Part shown: positions 1-9,892 of the stretch, in pieces
How the letters are laid out: each line of letters opens with the position of its first letter
How positions within the stretch are numbered: position 1 is the first letter of the stretch
From: Bactrocera neohumeralis
Lineage: Eukaryota; Arthropoda; Insecta; Diptera; Tephritidae
Direction of reading: 5' to 3'
DNA length: 64,000 nucleotides
NCBI RefSeq assembly: GCF_024586455.1
Contig: NW_026089624.1
Location: forward strand, 693,320 to 757,319
Translations under genes and position numbers: made by a program
The notes under the pieces: generated by a model
What the model was told of the DNA's origin: nothing
Database searches by the model: none
What the model saw: only the letters and a program-made list of their open reading frames with translations

Positions 1-233
1 ACCAACGAGAAAGAAATGCTCTTCCTCTACGGTTCCAAAAGAATAAAATTTATCACCGATCATCAACTTCTTACCTATGCCTTAAGCCATAAGAACACCA
101 TTAGTAAAATGAATCTATGGAAAGCCATTTTAGAAGAGTATAATTACGAACTAACTTACAAACCATGTAAAACAAATGTAGTTGCAGATCCCCTTTCAAG
201 AATACCGATACAAATAAATTCACTCACACCTAC
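1..233 (+). pseudogene. gypsy-type pol relic, RNase H end
   Basis: The reading frame from base 1 gives the end of a Ty3/gypsy RNase H domain: TDHQLLTYAL, then EEYNYELTYKP and VVADPLSRIP, which ends the domain in this group. Directly after the NEKEML motif at the start, the usual dozen residues before the FLYGS stretch are missing, so there is a small internal deletion. The upstream RT lies outside the window. The frame continues on the far side of the solo LTR at 234-758 as the linker and integrase part (764-1535). This is a dead copy, different from the element at 3575-10317. Confidence 0.85.
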
Positions 234-758
234 TGTTTACATGAGCTATGAACGTTATGCAACATCCCACATCGCAACACCTCACGTCACATCGCGTCAC
301 GTCACAATACCTCATCACACACACACACATCAAACTTAGTACCTAACACCGCTCATTATTACAACACAACAACCACACGATCATCAACGAGACGACTCGG
401 AATAATCTAATTCAAAACCCAAACAAGCAAAAGGGATAGATCCGAACGGGATCCCTCTCTTTTTCGTTTCATCCGCAAAGTAAGACGGTCGACCCGCAAA
501 GATACATTTCTTCTAAAAACCGCAACCTTCGCACATTATTCTTGTGACTTCCCGCCAAAGTGACGTTGTGACGTGAGTCCCGGATTTCGCTGCAGTGTCA
601 GTATGTGAAAATAATAATTAAATTGTTATACTAATAAAAGAAATACATCATAATACAATTAGTGAAATCAACTAAATAAAAATTGAATACAGTGTGCGAT
701 AGAAAGTGTTTTTTTTATTTCGCATAAGTATACTACAAGTATATCGAGTCGAGTAGCA
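234..758 (+). mobile_element. solo LTR with 5-bp target duplication CCTAC
   Basis: A 525-bp segment beginning TGTTTACATG and ending GAGTAGCA sits exactly between two copies of CCTAC (229-233 and 759-763). Removing it with one CCTAC rejoins the gypsy pol reading frame (LTPT before, HSDESSS after). TG...CA ends with a 5-bp duplication fit a BEL/Pao LTR left by LTR-LTR recombination; copia-type elements also make 5-bp duplications, so class is inferred. An AATAAA-like signal near 634 suggests plus orientation. It contains a CA-rich stretch at about 260-330. It does not resemble the BEL LTRs at 34065 and 38361. Confidence 0.75.
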
Positions 759-763
759 CCTAC

Positions 764-1535
764 GATTCATAGCGATGAAAGCTCAAGTCATAATCTAATC
801 CCTTGTACAATAGTTCCAATTAATATTTTCAAAAACCAAACTGTTTTCAAGCTTAACGAAATATCTTCATATCAATTTGATATTGATATATTTTTAACAG
901 AATTAGACAACTTTAGAAAATTTACAAACTACGCAGTAACAAAAAGTCTAAATAGCAGAGCAGTAGAAGTTGTCAGAAGGCCCCTAATAGATATGATATT
1001 TTTTCTTGGGTGCACCAAAATCAATAGTTATTGACAATGAGTCATCTGCAAACTCAACCTCTTTAAAATTTATGATGACAGAGTAGTTAGAATAGATGTT
1101 TACACTACTCCTCCATACAAAAGCCATGCAAACGGACAAGTGGAAAGGATCCACTATATATTAATTGAAATAATGCGTTAAAGAACTTTTATAAAGAGCA
1201 GTGTCTGAGTATAATCATTCAGTTCATTCGACAACATTTAAAACACCCGTAGACCTATTTTTCATAGGAATGTTACATTTACCCCCGAGGACACTGAGCA
1301 AAGTAACCTAAAAAAAAAGCTTAGAAACAAATCCTTGCTTTGTTTCGAATACCATAATAACAATTATCATGAAATAAAAGCATATGGGCTAGGATAAAAA
1401 ATATCTGTTATGAAAAATAAGAGGTTTGGAACTAAGCTAAGTAAATCCTACAGTAAGGAAATAGTTAAAGAAGACAGAAATAGTACCGTGTTAACTGAAA
1501 AAGGACAAATAATTCATGTTCAAATAATGACACTC
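764..1535 (+). pseudogene. gypsy-type pol relic, integrase part
   Basis: This continues the relic of 1-233. After HSDESSSHNLIPC there is pol linker, then integrase core pieces around 1000-1150: KSIVIDNESSA with the second catalytic Asp, then YTTPPYKSHANGQVER with the catalytic Glu. A C-terminal part follows near 1400-1530 (KRFGTKLS, then KEDRNSTVLTEKG). The zinc-binding N-terminal part and the first catalytic Asp are missing, with a deletion joining about residue 75 straight to the core. Several stops and frame changes occur (for example near 1087 and 1180). Family placement is firm; function is lost. Confidence 0.8.
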
Positions 1536-1559
1536 TTTTTCAGAATATTACTACCGCTA

Positions 1560-2139
1560 TAACTATCGTAAATACAGATACTTGACAAAACGACGACATA
1601 AATTGAGACACCAATTTGCAAAAATATGTAAAACTTACACCCAAAATGACTGGATAAGAGTCATATGGTCCGAAGAAAAATAAACAAACCGTCTGGGAAA
1701 AGATGGGCGGCAATGGATTTGGAGGAAACCCCGAGAACGGACGGATGCTAACCAATATGTCGATATCCTTCAACAAGGTTTGTGCAATAGTCTGGAAGTG
1801 TGGAACAAGAATGTGTCGGACGTTATCTTTCAGCAATATAGTGATCCGAAACGCACTTCTCATGTAGCTAAAGCTTGGCTTCAAAACAACGGTTGTGAAG
1901 TACTCGACTGGCCCCCTCAATCGCCAGGCCTCCATCCAATGGAATATGCTTGGTTTGAGGCCAAGCATCCGATTTCTGATGCCCAAGAAGAGTTTCAGAA
2001 AATTAACGATTTATGGCCGAAGGCTAAAAATTCCTGGCAAAATATTAGCGGAGATTTCTTTAGGAAGGTGGTCAAGCCCATGCCCAAACGAATTGAGGCA
2101 GTAATCAAAGCAAAAAGAGTCATATTAAATATTGAGTAA
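1560..2139 (+). pseudogene. Tc1-like transposase relic
   Basis: Frames on the plus strand give Tc1/mariner superfamily motifs in order: NDWIRVIWSEEK (first catalytic acidic region, ending in a stop near 1681), NRLGKDGRQWIWRKP, then ANQYVDILQQGL. A long C-terminal frame at 1780-2139 has HVAKAWLQNNGCEVLDWPPQSPGL and ends in IEAVIKAKR. The catalytic core between RKP and DANQYVD is deleted, and the DNA-binding N-terminus is absent or merged into the gypsy relic. The downstream TIR may lie near 2150-2190 but I could not pair it. Confidence 0.82.
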
Positions 2140-2950
2140 AATTTCGTTTTTGTCAACTAATTGATCAAATGTGCAGCGGAGACATTATTTTAAATTATAT
2201 CAAATCAAGCAAGTGTTTTGAAAAACAAACGTATTAATTTTAATTTATTACCTTTAATTGTTTTCTATATAAAATACAAGTGGATTGCCATTACAAATAA
2301 AAAAGCAAACACAAATCATGTTCTGATACTCAGGTGTGATCAAATAGTTGACATACTGTATAATGTATATAACCCTATATCTATCTGGATTAGTTTTAGG
2401 TGATACGTACAAAGAATAATGAGTGCTTCTCAGCCTCCTTAATATAAGTTGTTGCAATTAAGGGTATAGAGTCCACAGTAGACTCTTCTGAAGTCAAAGA
2501 AGCATTGGGAGAATGCAGTTATGCTTTTAATAAACATAATCGGTCGTCACTGTGAACGGACGTATTTTTGACGTGAAACGTCTTTAAAATCGCGTCGAAA
2601 CATACGGGTACCAGATTTAAAAAGTGGACCGTAACGAAAAGGTCTATATCATCGTACCATAATAATTTAAAAAAAAACTATTAGTCTAAGAAACAAAAAT
2701 GTGGTGTGAATATTTCGGGGTCGAGCGGGGCGGCGGGGGAGGCATACTGCGTTAACTGTGCGAAACTGGCGCTCTCCCTTGTTTCTATTCAGTGTAACTC
2801 GTGACTCCGACTTTATAGCGCGGTGATTCTTTCGTGCGTTTGTCAAGTTTATTTAAACCGATTGATTTATACAAAAATAAATGTAATTTGGACAGTATTT
2901 ATGTATATTTAAAATAACCAGAAAGTGATAATAAATATATAAACTTTTTC
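2140..2950. other. Non-coding stretch with a Repeat B fragment and a G-rich patch
   Basis: No gene seen. 2325-2410 matches, in reverse orientation, the part of Repeat B around 55480-55550 (tell-tale ACCCTATATCTATCT). 2711-2750 is a G-rich patch (GGGGTCGAGCGGGGCGGCGG...) in otherwise AT-rich DNA. The rest is unassigned and may belong to the element that ends at 3574. Confidence 0.5.
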
Positions 2951-2951
2951 T

Positions 2952-3574
2952 TTGTCGGCCTCAGCTCATGCAAGACCCAGCCTGAAATATCAACTACGGC
3001 TTTTGTTACAAAGAGTAAAGAAAGTGAAACATCGCAACATTTCTTTCCTTCAAACAAAATTACCCGATGAAAATGTGACGGAATTTCGCTTATGCAGTAC
3101 CTGTAGCAAATCGATCGTGGTTTCGTACGTAGATCAGTTATCAAGGCCTGGCTGCGTTATTTGGTAAACCAACCGCTGTACAAACACTATGACATAAAGA
3201 TCGACTGGAGTGTGTTTGACAAAGATATGGATATATCGGGCTCGAATTTCAGATTGAGTCTGTCGATATTATGTACCTGTTCAATCACTCCTGCCATATT
3301 CAGCAAACCTAACAAAATTAATACTGAACTCTCAGCCTAACTTGGAGACTCCAACCATTCTATGCGGCGATTTCAATTGCAATCCACAACAGAACAGCTA
3401 TCTCGATGAGTTCATGAGGAATGAATTCGGCCTCAACTACGTACAAACATCACCGACAACATTAGGCAATACCACTATAGACTGTACATTCACCAGAAAT
3501 ATTAATGTTGACATTATGCCGTATGTTGCTTATTTCACATATCACAGAGCTATGTTCAATAAAATTGTTGTCGA
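2952..3574 (+). pseudogene. Helitron-like relic with endonuclease-like C-terminus
   Basis: A frame near 3060-3120 reads LPDENVTEFRLCSTCSKSI, similar to a cysteine-containing segment of insect Helitron proteins. Another at about 3160-3240 reads VNQPLYKHYDIKIDWSVFD. An open frame from 3342 contains ETPTILCGDFNCNPQQN, TTIDCTFTRNIN and YVAYFTYHRAMF. GDFN and the late H resemble an exonuclease/endonuclease/phosphatase fold, which some Helentron-type elements carry. Most of the helicase is missing and frames shift. The 5' LTR of the next element starts inside the final codons. Assignment to Helentrons is from general knowledge; an unrelated non-LTR endonuclease is the alternative. Confidence 0.45.
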
Positions 3575-3993
3575 ACATTCCTACACTCTAAACATGTAGT
3601 AATAGTATGTATGTAGATAGTAAATGCTTAATATCGTACTAACTTAGAATTGGGTTCCACATTAGCTTTGTTGTGAAATAAGAGAGTGAGAGTATTTCGG
3701 TTATGCTAACGCCAACTTAACTAAAACATAAATATATATTTATATACATATATATATATAAAATATATGTATATACATAAATATATACATGTGAGTAAAC
3801 AAGCTAATATGGGATGATTAAATAGTTAATCCTAATATTAGAAGCGAACTAATAAAGAATGTTAGTACAGTTAGCATTAGGATAAGTAATAGGTAAACTA
3901 AGTAATAAGAAATGTAAAGCAAGTTAGTCTTAAGATTCGGTTGAATAAAGAAGGACGTCAAAGCTTAAGCTTTTAATTCAGACCATTTCATTT
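3575..3993 (+). repeat. 5' LTR
   Basis: Starts ACATTCCTAC and ends CCATTTCATTT; repeated almost exactly at 9897-10317. It contains an AT microsatellite (about 3728-3785) and AATAAAG sequences (3851, and 3945 near the end) that could serve polyadenylation. The base pairs just before ACATT differ from the 3' copy (TCGA here, AGTT there), so the true first bases are uncertain and may be trimmed. Confidence 0.85.
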
Positions 3994-3994
3994 C

Positions 3995-4009
3995 TGGCGC
4001 AGTCGACGG
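3995..4009 (+). promoter_or_regulatory. Primer binding site, tRNA-Ser type
   Basis: TGGCGCAGTCGACGG lies one base after the 5' LTR. TGGCGCAGTCG is the complement expected for the 3' end of a fly tRNA-Ser, the primer used by the 17.6/297 group; the tRNA match is from knowledge of that group. Confidence 0.75.
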
Positions 4010-4307
4010 AACTTTGTCTTAAGACAAAGCGAACTTAAAACAAAAAAAATTATTTTGTGTATTTTCCATACTAAAGTTGGAATACCATAAATAAAAGAGT
4101 TTTTATAAAAAACATATATGTTTATTTTTTCGGCAATTCGACAATTCGACAATTCGAGTGTTACAAAGTTTTTCGCTAACTTACAAACCGGATTATATAC
4201 TCGAATTATAGAGTATAAAATTCTTTAAAATTTCGCAAACAGTAACTTTCGATTGTTGTGTGCGTTTAATAAAAATTTGGTTAAACCAAATTGTGGTGAA
4301 TAAAAAC

Positions 4308-4345
<38 letters not shown>

Positions 4346-4588
4346 TTAGAGTATAAAACTCGTTAAAATTTCGCAAACAGTAAAAAAAACAAACAAAAAA
4401 CACTTTCGATTGTTGTGGTGTGTAAAAATTAATAAAAATTTGGTTAAACCAAATTGTGGCGATTAAAAAACAATTTAAAAATAAAAAAAATTGGTTAAAC
4501 TATTTACGTATAGTGCGTTTTAGAAAATAACATTTAAAATTGAAAAGAAAAATTAAATTAACTAATTAAATAATCGAGAAAATAACTC
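4010..4588 (+). other. Leader with tandemly duplicated block and poly(A) tract
   Basis: The untranslated leader holds two related blocks, about 4190-4315 and 4346-4485. Each has the order AAAATTTCGCAAACAGTAA, CTTTCGATTGTTGTG and TTTGGTTAAACCAAA. They are separated by a run of about 31 A (near 4313-4343). TTTGGTTAAACCAAA is nearly self-complementary, and a shorter TTGGTTAAAC recurs near 4490. Such leaders carry packaging or translation signals in related elements; no role can be shown here. Confidence 0.65.
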
Positions 4589-5704
4589 ATGAACAGTCGA
4601 CAAAAGCAATTTGACAAAAACCGGTATATCATGGACTCAGAGGAGCTTGCCCAAATCATTAGAAGACAAGAGGAGGTAATTAGTAACATGCAGCAGCAAC
4701 AGGTACAGTTGCAGCACCAAATGCAACAACAACAAGAGCAGATACACAGCCAACAGCTACACAACCAGCAGTCGCAGCAGCTCGTTCTTAGTGACGACAA
4801 GGTTATAAGTCACTTTCGTCACTTAAAGCCATTCAGCGGGTCAAAGGGTGACAATTTACTCGCTTTTATCAACGCCGTCGAAAGAGGTTTTTACTTATGT
4901 AACAACAAGTCCCATTTGGAGGAGTTCGTCACACAAATCGTTGTAAACGAAAAATTAATCGGCGAAGCAGGAAGATGCATCCAACAACTGGCATACAACA
5001 GCAACTGGACGGAGGTAAAGCAGCGTTTAAAACAGAGGTACCAACCGGAGGAAACCTACTCGCAAATCTTCAATCGATGCAGAAATATTAAGGTTAGTAA
5101 TTTAAGAGAACTTTTTGATTTCTTTTTGGACTCCAGTTATAGGCTTAATGAACTATATGAATTTGACGAGGCAAAACCCTCAATATATATGCCCATAAAT
5201 GTAGATAGGGATCTTAGGGATATTTTAATTGAAAAAATTGACGGAAGTTATCGTACTCATTTGAACGAAAGTGCTACCCTACTCGAAATGTATAATAGCT
5301 TCTCAAAATATAGGTTATTAGACGAGAAGAGAGCTATTTCCTACAATCACAGGAAACAATATAATCAAAGGACTTTCGAAACTGGTAAGTTAAATAATAT
5401 TAAAGGGAGAAATAATCAAATTACTCAAGCCAACAATAGCTATAGTAGCTATAACCACCAGAACTCAGTCCAGAGTAGACGCTATCCGAACCAAACTATT
5501 AGAGAACAAAGTAATCAAGTTTCCAACTATAATAATACGAGTAGATATAATAATTATCAAACCAAGTCTAATTCACACATGAGTGTTGATACTCAAAGTG
5601 GTAGACCTAGTCGGGCCGAGTCGAGTTATCAGCCGATGGAGGTAGGTAATGTAGAGGAGGATGTAAATTTTACCAAAATGCCTCCACCTGCAAATTGCCC
5701 TTAA
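4589..5704 (+). CDS. gag: gag protein of the gypsy-type element
   Basis: A 371-residue open frame that forms the capsid-type structural protein in this group. ATG at 4589 follows the leader; a second ATG at 4631 is an equally plausible start. Residues about 30-65 are a glutamine-rich, probably coiled-coil region (QQQQVQLQHQMQQQQEQ). The central part (LKPFSGSKGDNLLAFINAVE) resembles the gag core of the 17.6/297 group. The C-terminus is rich in Asn, Tyr and Arg without a CCHC knuckle, which is normal for this group. It overlaps pol by 34 bases; pol is in the -1 frame. The frame is intact. Confidence 0.85.
   Translation: MNSRQKQFDKNRYIMDSEELAQIIRRQEEVISNMQQQQVQLQHQMQQQQEQIHSQQLHNQQSQQLVLSDDKVISHFRHLKPFSGSKGDNLLAFINAVERGFYLCNNKSHLEEFVTQIVVNEKLIGEAGRCIQQLAYNSNWTEVKQRLKQRYQPEETYSQIFNRCRNIKVSNLRELFDFFLDSSYRLNELYEFDEAKPSIYMPINVDRDLRDILIEKIDGSYRTHLNESATLLEMYNSFSKYRLLDEKRAISYNHRKQYNQRTFETGKLNNIKGRNNQITQANNSYSSYNHQNSVQSRRYPNQTIREQSNQVSNYNNTSRYNNYQTKSNSHMSVDTQSGRPSRAESSYQPMEVGNVEEDVNFTKMPPPANCP
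5665..5671 (+). promoter_or_regulatory. Candidate -1 ribosomal frameshift site
   Basis: AAATTTT reads A AAT TTT in the gag frame, the X XXY YYZ pattern for -1 slippage. It lies 33 bases before the gag stop, inside the region where the pol frame is already open. No downstream pseudoknot was checked. Confidence 0.55.
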
Positions 5705-8136
5705 TAACTGTAACAATTGACGGTCATGAAATTATATGCCTCATTGATACAGGTTCAGATACAAGTTTAATTAAACCAAACATTTTAGATAAATATTTTC
5801 CTAAACAAAAGCTTTCTACACCTCTTTGGTACAGGACAATAAATGGTATCAATCAAGTAACGCACAGAATAATTACTCCCATACCTGATGAATTTAATGC
5901 TTCAGGTACCTTATCGTGGAAGGTAATTGATTTTGATAGCAAAAAGTATGAAGCTATAATAGGTCAAAATTTTCTCATTCCTCTTAAAGCTAAGATTGAT
6001 GTAGAGAATAGATTTATTAATATATTAGGAAATAAAATACATTTTGAAAGTTTTAGTCCGTATAAAAAGCAGGAAATTTGCGCAATCGAATTCAGTGACA
6101 TGGAAAACTTAGATTTATCTCATTTGAATTCCGAAGAAAGCCAATTAATAAAAAAATTATTGCAAGAGTATAATGAACTGTTTTTTAAAGAAGGAGACAA
6201 ACTTTCTTTTACACACGAAATTAAACATACAATTATTACGACAGATGATAAACCTATATATTCGAAAATATATAGATATCCACAAGTCCACGAGTTGGAA
6301 ATTCAGAAGCAAATAAAGGAAATGTTAGAGCATAACATTATTAGAGAAAGCAATTCAGCTTACAACAGTCCTTTGTGGGTAGTTCCCAAAAAAGCAGATA
6401 AATCTGGAAAAAAGAAATGGCGTATCGTGATCGATTACCGAAAGTTGAACGAAATTACAGTTAGTGATAAATTCCCGATACCCAACATCGATGGTATCAT
6501 GGATAAATTGGGAAGAGCCCAATATTTTTCTTCAATTGATCTTGCTAAAGGTTTTCACCAAATAGTGGTGGATGAAAATGACAGAAAAAAAACTGCATTT
6601 TCTACTCCGTTAGGGCACTATGAGTTCTTGAGGATGCCATTTGGCCTCAAAAATGCTCCATCGACATTCCAACGTCTCATTAATTCAGTTCTCCGAGATT
6701 TCATAAATAAAATATGCGTTGTCTATTTAGACGACATTCTCATCTTTAGTACCTCTTTGTCAGAACACATTGAAAATATGAAGAAAATATTTCAAAAACT
6801 ACAACAAGCGAAATTGAAAGTAAGACTAGATAAATGCAATTTTCTAAAAAAAGAAACAGATTTTCTAGGTCATTTATTAACCCCTGAAGGGATAAAGCCA
6901 AACCCTAATAAGGTGGAAGCCATACGAAAATTAAAGTTACCCACTTCGCAAAAACAAATAAAATCTTTTCTAGGAATCACAGGCTTCTATAGGAAATTCA
7001 TCAAAGACTATTCGAAAATAGCTTACCCTATGGTTGCATATCTAAAAAAAGATGCAAAAATTAATGTATATAACCCAAGTTATATAACTGCCTTTGAAAA
7101 ATTAAAAGACATGATTACAAATCCTCCCATTTTAAGATATCCAGTTTTTAACAAAAGATTTAAACTAATAACTGATGCTAGTAACTTTGCTATTGGCGCA
7201 GTTCTCACTCAAGATGAGCATCCAATTTCATACGCTTCGAGAACATTAAACAGTCACGAAAAAAACTACTCAACTATAGAAAAAGAGTTGTTAGCGATAG
7301 TGTGGGCAGTAAGATATTATAGACCTTATTTATACGGAAGGGAGTTTGATCTTAAAACAGATCATCAACCGCTGAAGTGGTTGCAGAAAAAAAATTGTGG
7401 TAAGGATATAAATCCTAGGCTACAGCGTTGGTTAGTACAATTGGGGGAGTATGATGCAAAAATCGATTACATAAGTGGAAAAGAAAATAAAATAGCCGAT
7501 TTCCTAAGCCGAATTGATAGTAACGAAATAAATATGATTAATACCAAAAATTTGGGAATGACTGTTAAACAAATGTTAAAAATTAAAGATTTAAACGCTG
7601 TAGAGCAGCAAAATCAAACAATTTCTTTGGAAGTTCAAACCAACCATTCTCAGGAAGAAAGTTCTTATAATCATTTTAAAACTCTCGATACGGTTGTAAA
7701 TCGCTTCAAACAGCAGCTAATTTTGGTTGAATCAAAGGAATACGAAGTAGTAAATATTTTCAAAAATAAACGCGTTTTTATTGACAAAAGAGATATCAAT
7801 AACTCTAACATAGTCAATATCGTAAAAAGACATTTTAATAAAGGAAAGGTCGCTATATACTCTGAACTTGAAGAAAACGAATATAATGAGATTCAAAAAA
7901 TTCTTTTAAGTATCTTTAAAAAAAATCAAAATATTTCTTTTGTAAACTGTAGCCATTTTTCCAAAGATATTGTAGAAGAATATGAACTAAAAAAACAGAT
8001 ATCGCTTTTCCATAAATTCGAAGTAGGGCATTCAGGAATTATCCCAACTTACGAAGGAATAAAACATAAGGTGTATCACCCACAAAAAACTAAAATACAT
8101 GAAATAATAAATAATTGCGAAATCTGTAATAAATAA
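5671..8136 (+). CDS. pol: pol: protease, reverse transcriptase, RNase H, start of integrase
   Basis: Open in the -1 frame relative to gag, presumably made as Gag-Pol. Order: aspartic protease with DTGSD (5746 onward); reverse transcriptase with SIDLAKGFHQI, FLRMPFGLKNAPSTFQR and the catalytic YLDD at 6724-6735; RNase H with LITDASNFAIGAVLTQ near 7165; then the integrase zinc region with HKFEVGHSG (about 8010) and CEIC (about 8115). The frame ends prematurely at 8136, just after CEIC, because of the 22-bp duplication. All catalytic motifs before the break look intact. Confidence 0.9.
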   Translation, partial: YQNASTCKLPLITVTIDGHEIICLIDTGSDTSLIKPNILDKYFPKQKLSTPLWYRTINGINQVTHRIITPIPDEFNASGTLSWKVIDFDSKKYEAIIGQNFLIPLKAKIDVENRFINILGNKIHFESFSPYKKQEICAIEFSDMENLDLSHLNSEESQLIKKLLQEYNELFFKEGDKLSFTHEIKHTIITTDDKPIYSKIYRYPQVHELEIQKQIKEMLEHNIIRESNSAYNSPLWVVPKKADKSGKKKWRIVIDYRKLNEITVSDKFPIPNIDGIMDKLGRAQYFSSIDLAKGFHQIVVDENDRKKTAFSTPLGHYEFLRMPFGLKNAPSTFQRLINSVLRDFINKICVVYLDDILIFSTSLSEHIENMKKIFQKLQQAKLKVRLDKCNFLKKETDFLGHLLTPEGIKPNPNKVEAIRKLKLPTSQKQIKSFLGITGFYRKFIKDYSKIAYPMVAYLKKDAKINVYNPSYITAFEKLKDMITNPPILRYPVFNKRFKLITDASNFAIGAVLTQDEHPISYASRTLNSHEKNYSTIEKELLAIVWAVRYYRPYLYGREFDLKTDHQPLKWLQKKNCGKDINPRLQRWLVQLGEYDAKIDYISGKENKIADFLSRIDSNEINMINTKNLGMTVKQMLKIKDLNAVEQQNQTISLEVQTNHSQEESSYNHFKTLDTVVNRFKQQLILVESKEYEVVNIFKNKRVFIDKRDINNSNIVNIVKRHFNKGKVAIYSELEENEYNEIQKILLSIFKKNQNISFVNCSHFSKDIVEEYELKKQISLFHKFEVGHSGIIPTYEGIKHKVYHPQKTKIHEIINNCEICNK

Positions 8137-8148
8137 TTGCGAAATCTG
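8105..8148 (+). repeat. 22-bp tandem duplication that breaks pol
   Basis: Two identical 22-bp units (8105-8126 and 8127-8148, each beginning TAATAAATAATTG) lie head to tail. Since 22 is not a multiple of three, the duplication shifts the frame and brings a stop within the second unit. It falls between the zinc-binding part and the catalytic core of integrase. Confidence 0.9.
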
Positions 8149-8929
8149 ATACGGAAAATATGACCGAAACCCGATCAAAGCGAAATTTTATACTACGGAA
8201 ACACCGAACACGATAAATGAAATTGTACATATAGATACTTACGTTAATAGTAAACACTCATTTATAGTTTTTGTCGATAAGTTTTCGAAACATGTCATTT
8301 GTTTTCATTTAGTTGATAGAAATAGCCAAACAATCGTATGTAAAATTAATGAATTTTTAGCAATTAAAGGGCATGTAAAAAAGTTTATTTTCGATAATGA
8401 ATTTAATTCGAAAAACGTTCGTGACTTTCTGACCAAAGAAGGCATACAGTTTCATGCTACAAAGCCAAATAGCCATACTGGTAATTCCGACGTCGAAAGG
8501 GTAAATAACACACTTACAGAACGGATACGAACACTAAATTTGGAAGAAAAAGCTCCAATCATAATCCAAATGTGTAAAGCCGTAAAGTTCTATAATAATT
8601 CGTATCACACCGCAATAAAAGCTACACCTTTAGATGTACAGAATAACAAAATCGATCATAAAATAATTAAAAACCGATTAGAAAACGCAAAATTGAAGAT
8701 TATTTCAAAACATAACACCAAAAGGGAAACCTATTTAGAAACTAGAGGCGAAGGTTTTATTAGAAACTATAAAAGTGTAAGACATAAAGAAGAGCCTAAA
8801 TTTATCAAAAGAAACTTGAAAAACATTCATACATCAAATATTAAACGTCCTTTAAAATTCGAAAACTCTAATATGAACACTCATACTTACAGTGACGATA
8901 ATGACAATAGAAGCCATAATGACAGTTAA
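8149..8929 (+). pseudogene. Integrase core and C-terminus, out of frame with pol
   Basis: After the duplication the integrase continues in another frame: EIVHIDTYVN (first Asp, near 8234), KFIFDNEFN (second Asp, near 8393), NSDVERVNNTL (Glu, near 8495). A basic C-terminal region with EEPKFIKRNLKNIH follows, ending at 8929. No further disruption is seen, so this part is intact apart from being uncoupled from the upstream frame. It has no obvious start codon of its own until 8540, downstream of the catalytic residues. Confidence 0.85.
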
Positions 8930-9881
8930 CGTTACGTCAGAGAAACTTCAACTTTTAAACAATACATCTCAGCGTAGTAGAAAAGTAAAAGGTAGTAAAA
9001 CGAAAAAAAAAAAAAACTCATTTACCACATACTTATTAATAAAAAACTTGAAAGCAATTACTTCAAAGAAATTAATTTTTTTTTCTAATAGAAAATTCCT
9101 ACAAAAAAAAATAAATAAAAAGAGATCGAATAATTGATTTTTATAAACTGAATTTAATTTGAATAAGTTTTGCGATCTATAGCAACGATAACTTAGTAAT
9201 TTGAATTAAAAACTGTCCAAAAAGCTATATTATTACAGAATTAAACTTAATAACTGGAGTACAAAAAAAATAAAATAAAAGAACCGAATAGAAGTTGTAA
9301 GGCGAATTAACTCATAGTTAATATATGTAAACACATGTAAATACTAAACACTATATTCTTAAGAAAAATGGTTAACTTAAGGAATTAAAATTAAGTAATA
9401 ATTTGGTTTATTCTAACTTATGTTCATATATAAAATAAACAAAAAACTAAAATAGTAGCAATAGAAGTTAATTATCTACTGATTAAAGTAGTTATAAATG
9501 AACATTACCATTTATAGTAATAACTTGATACACTTTGTAAAATAAAAAGTTTTAGATACCAAATATAATATGTAAAATAATAAAAACAATTCAATGAAAA
9601 ATTCCAAATCAGATGGAATACAAATTGGAACAAAAAAAGTTAAAATCGAAAGAAATATGTTTAGAAAAGTCTATATTTATATTTTCAATATAAAAGAATT
9701 AGAAATAAATTTTCTTTCACAAAAAACCATAACTATTGTAATTAAAAATAATCTTGAATTTTTCTATACAAAAAAAAACAAATTAAACTTGTTAACGAAA
9801 TTATGTACAAAAGAATTTATATACTGAATGAATTATGTAAACTTACGAATAAGCAATGAGATCCAGGAGAATCTCAAATCA
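8930..9881 (+). other. AT-rich tail of the element, no env gene
   Basis: Very AT-rich. Two short lysine/asparagine-rich frames (8892-9137 and 9594-9827) have no signal peptide, cysteine pattern or membrane anchor. I see no envelope protein, so this element is either env-less or has lost env. Confidence 0.6.
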
Positions 9882-9892
9882 AAGGGTGGAGG
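9882..9892 (+). promoter_or_regulatory. Polypurine tract
   Basis: AAAGGGTGGAGG lies immediately before the 3' LTR, the expected plus-strand priming site. One T interrupts the purines. Confidence 0.6.

Noticed and set aside
8930..9830. Possible envelope gene of the gypsy-type element
   Set aside because: The two short lysine-rich frames lack a signal peptide, cysteines and a membrane anchor.
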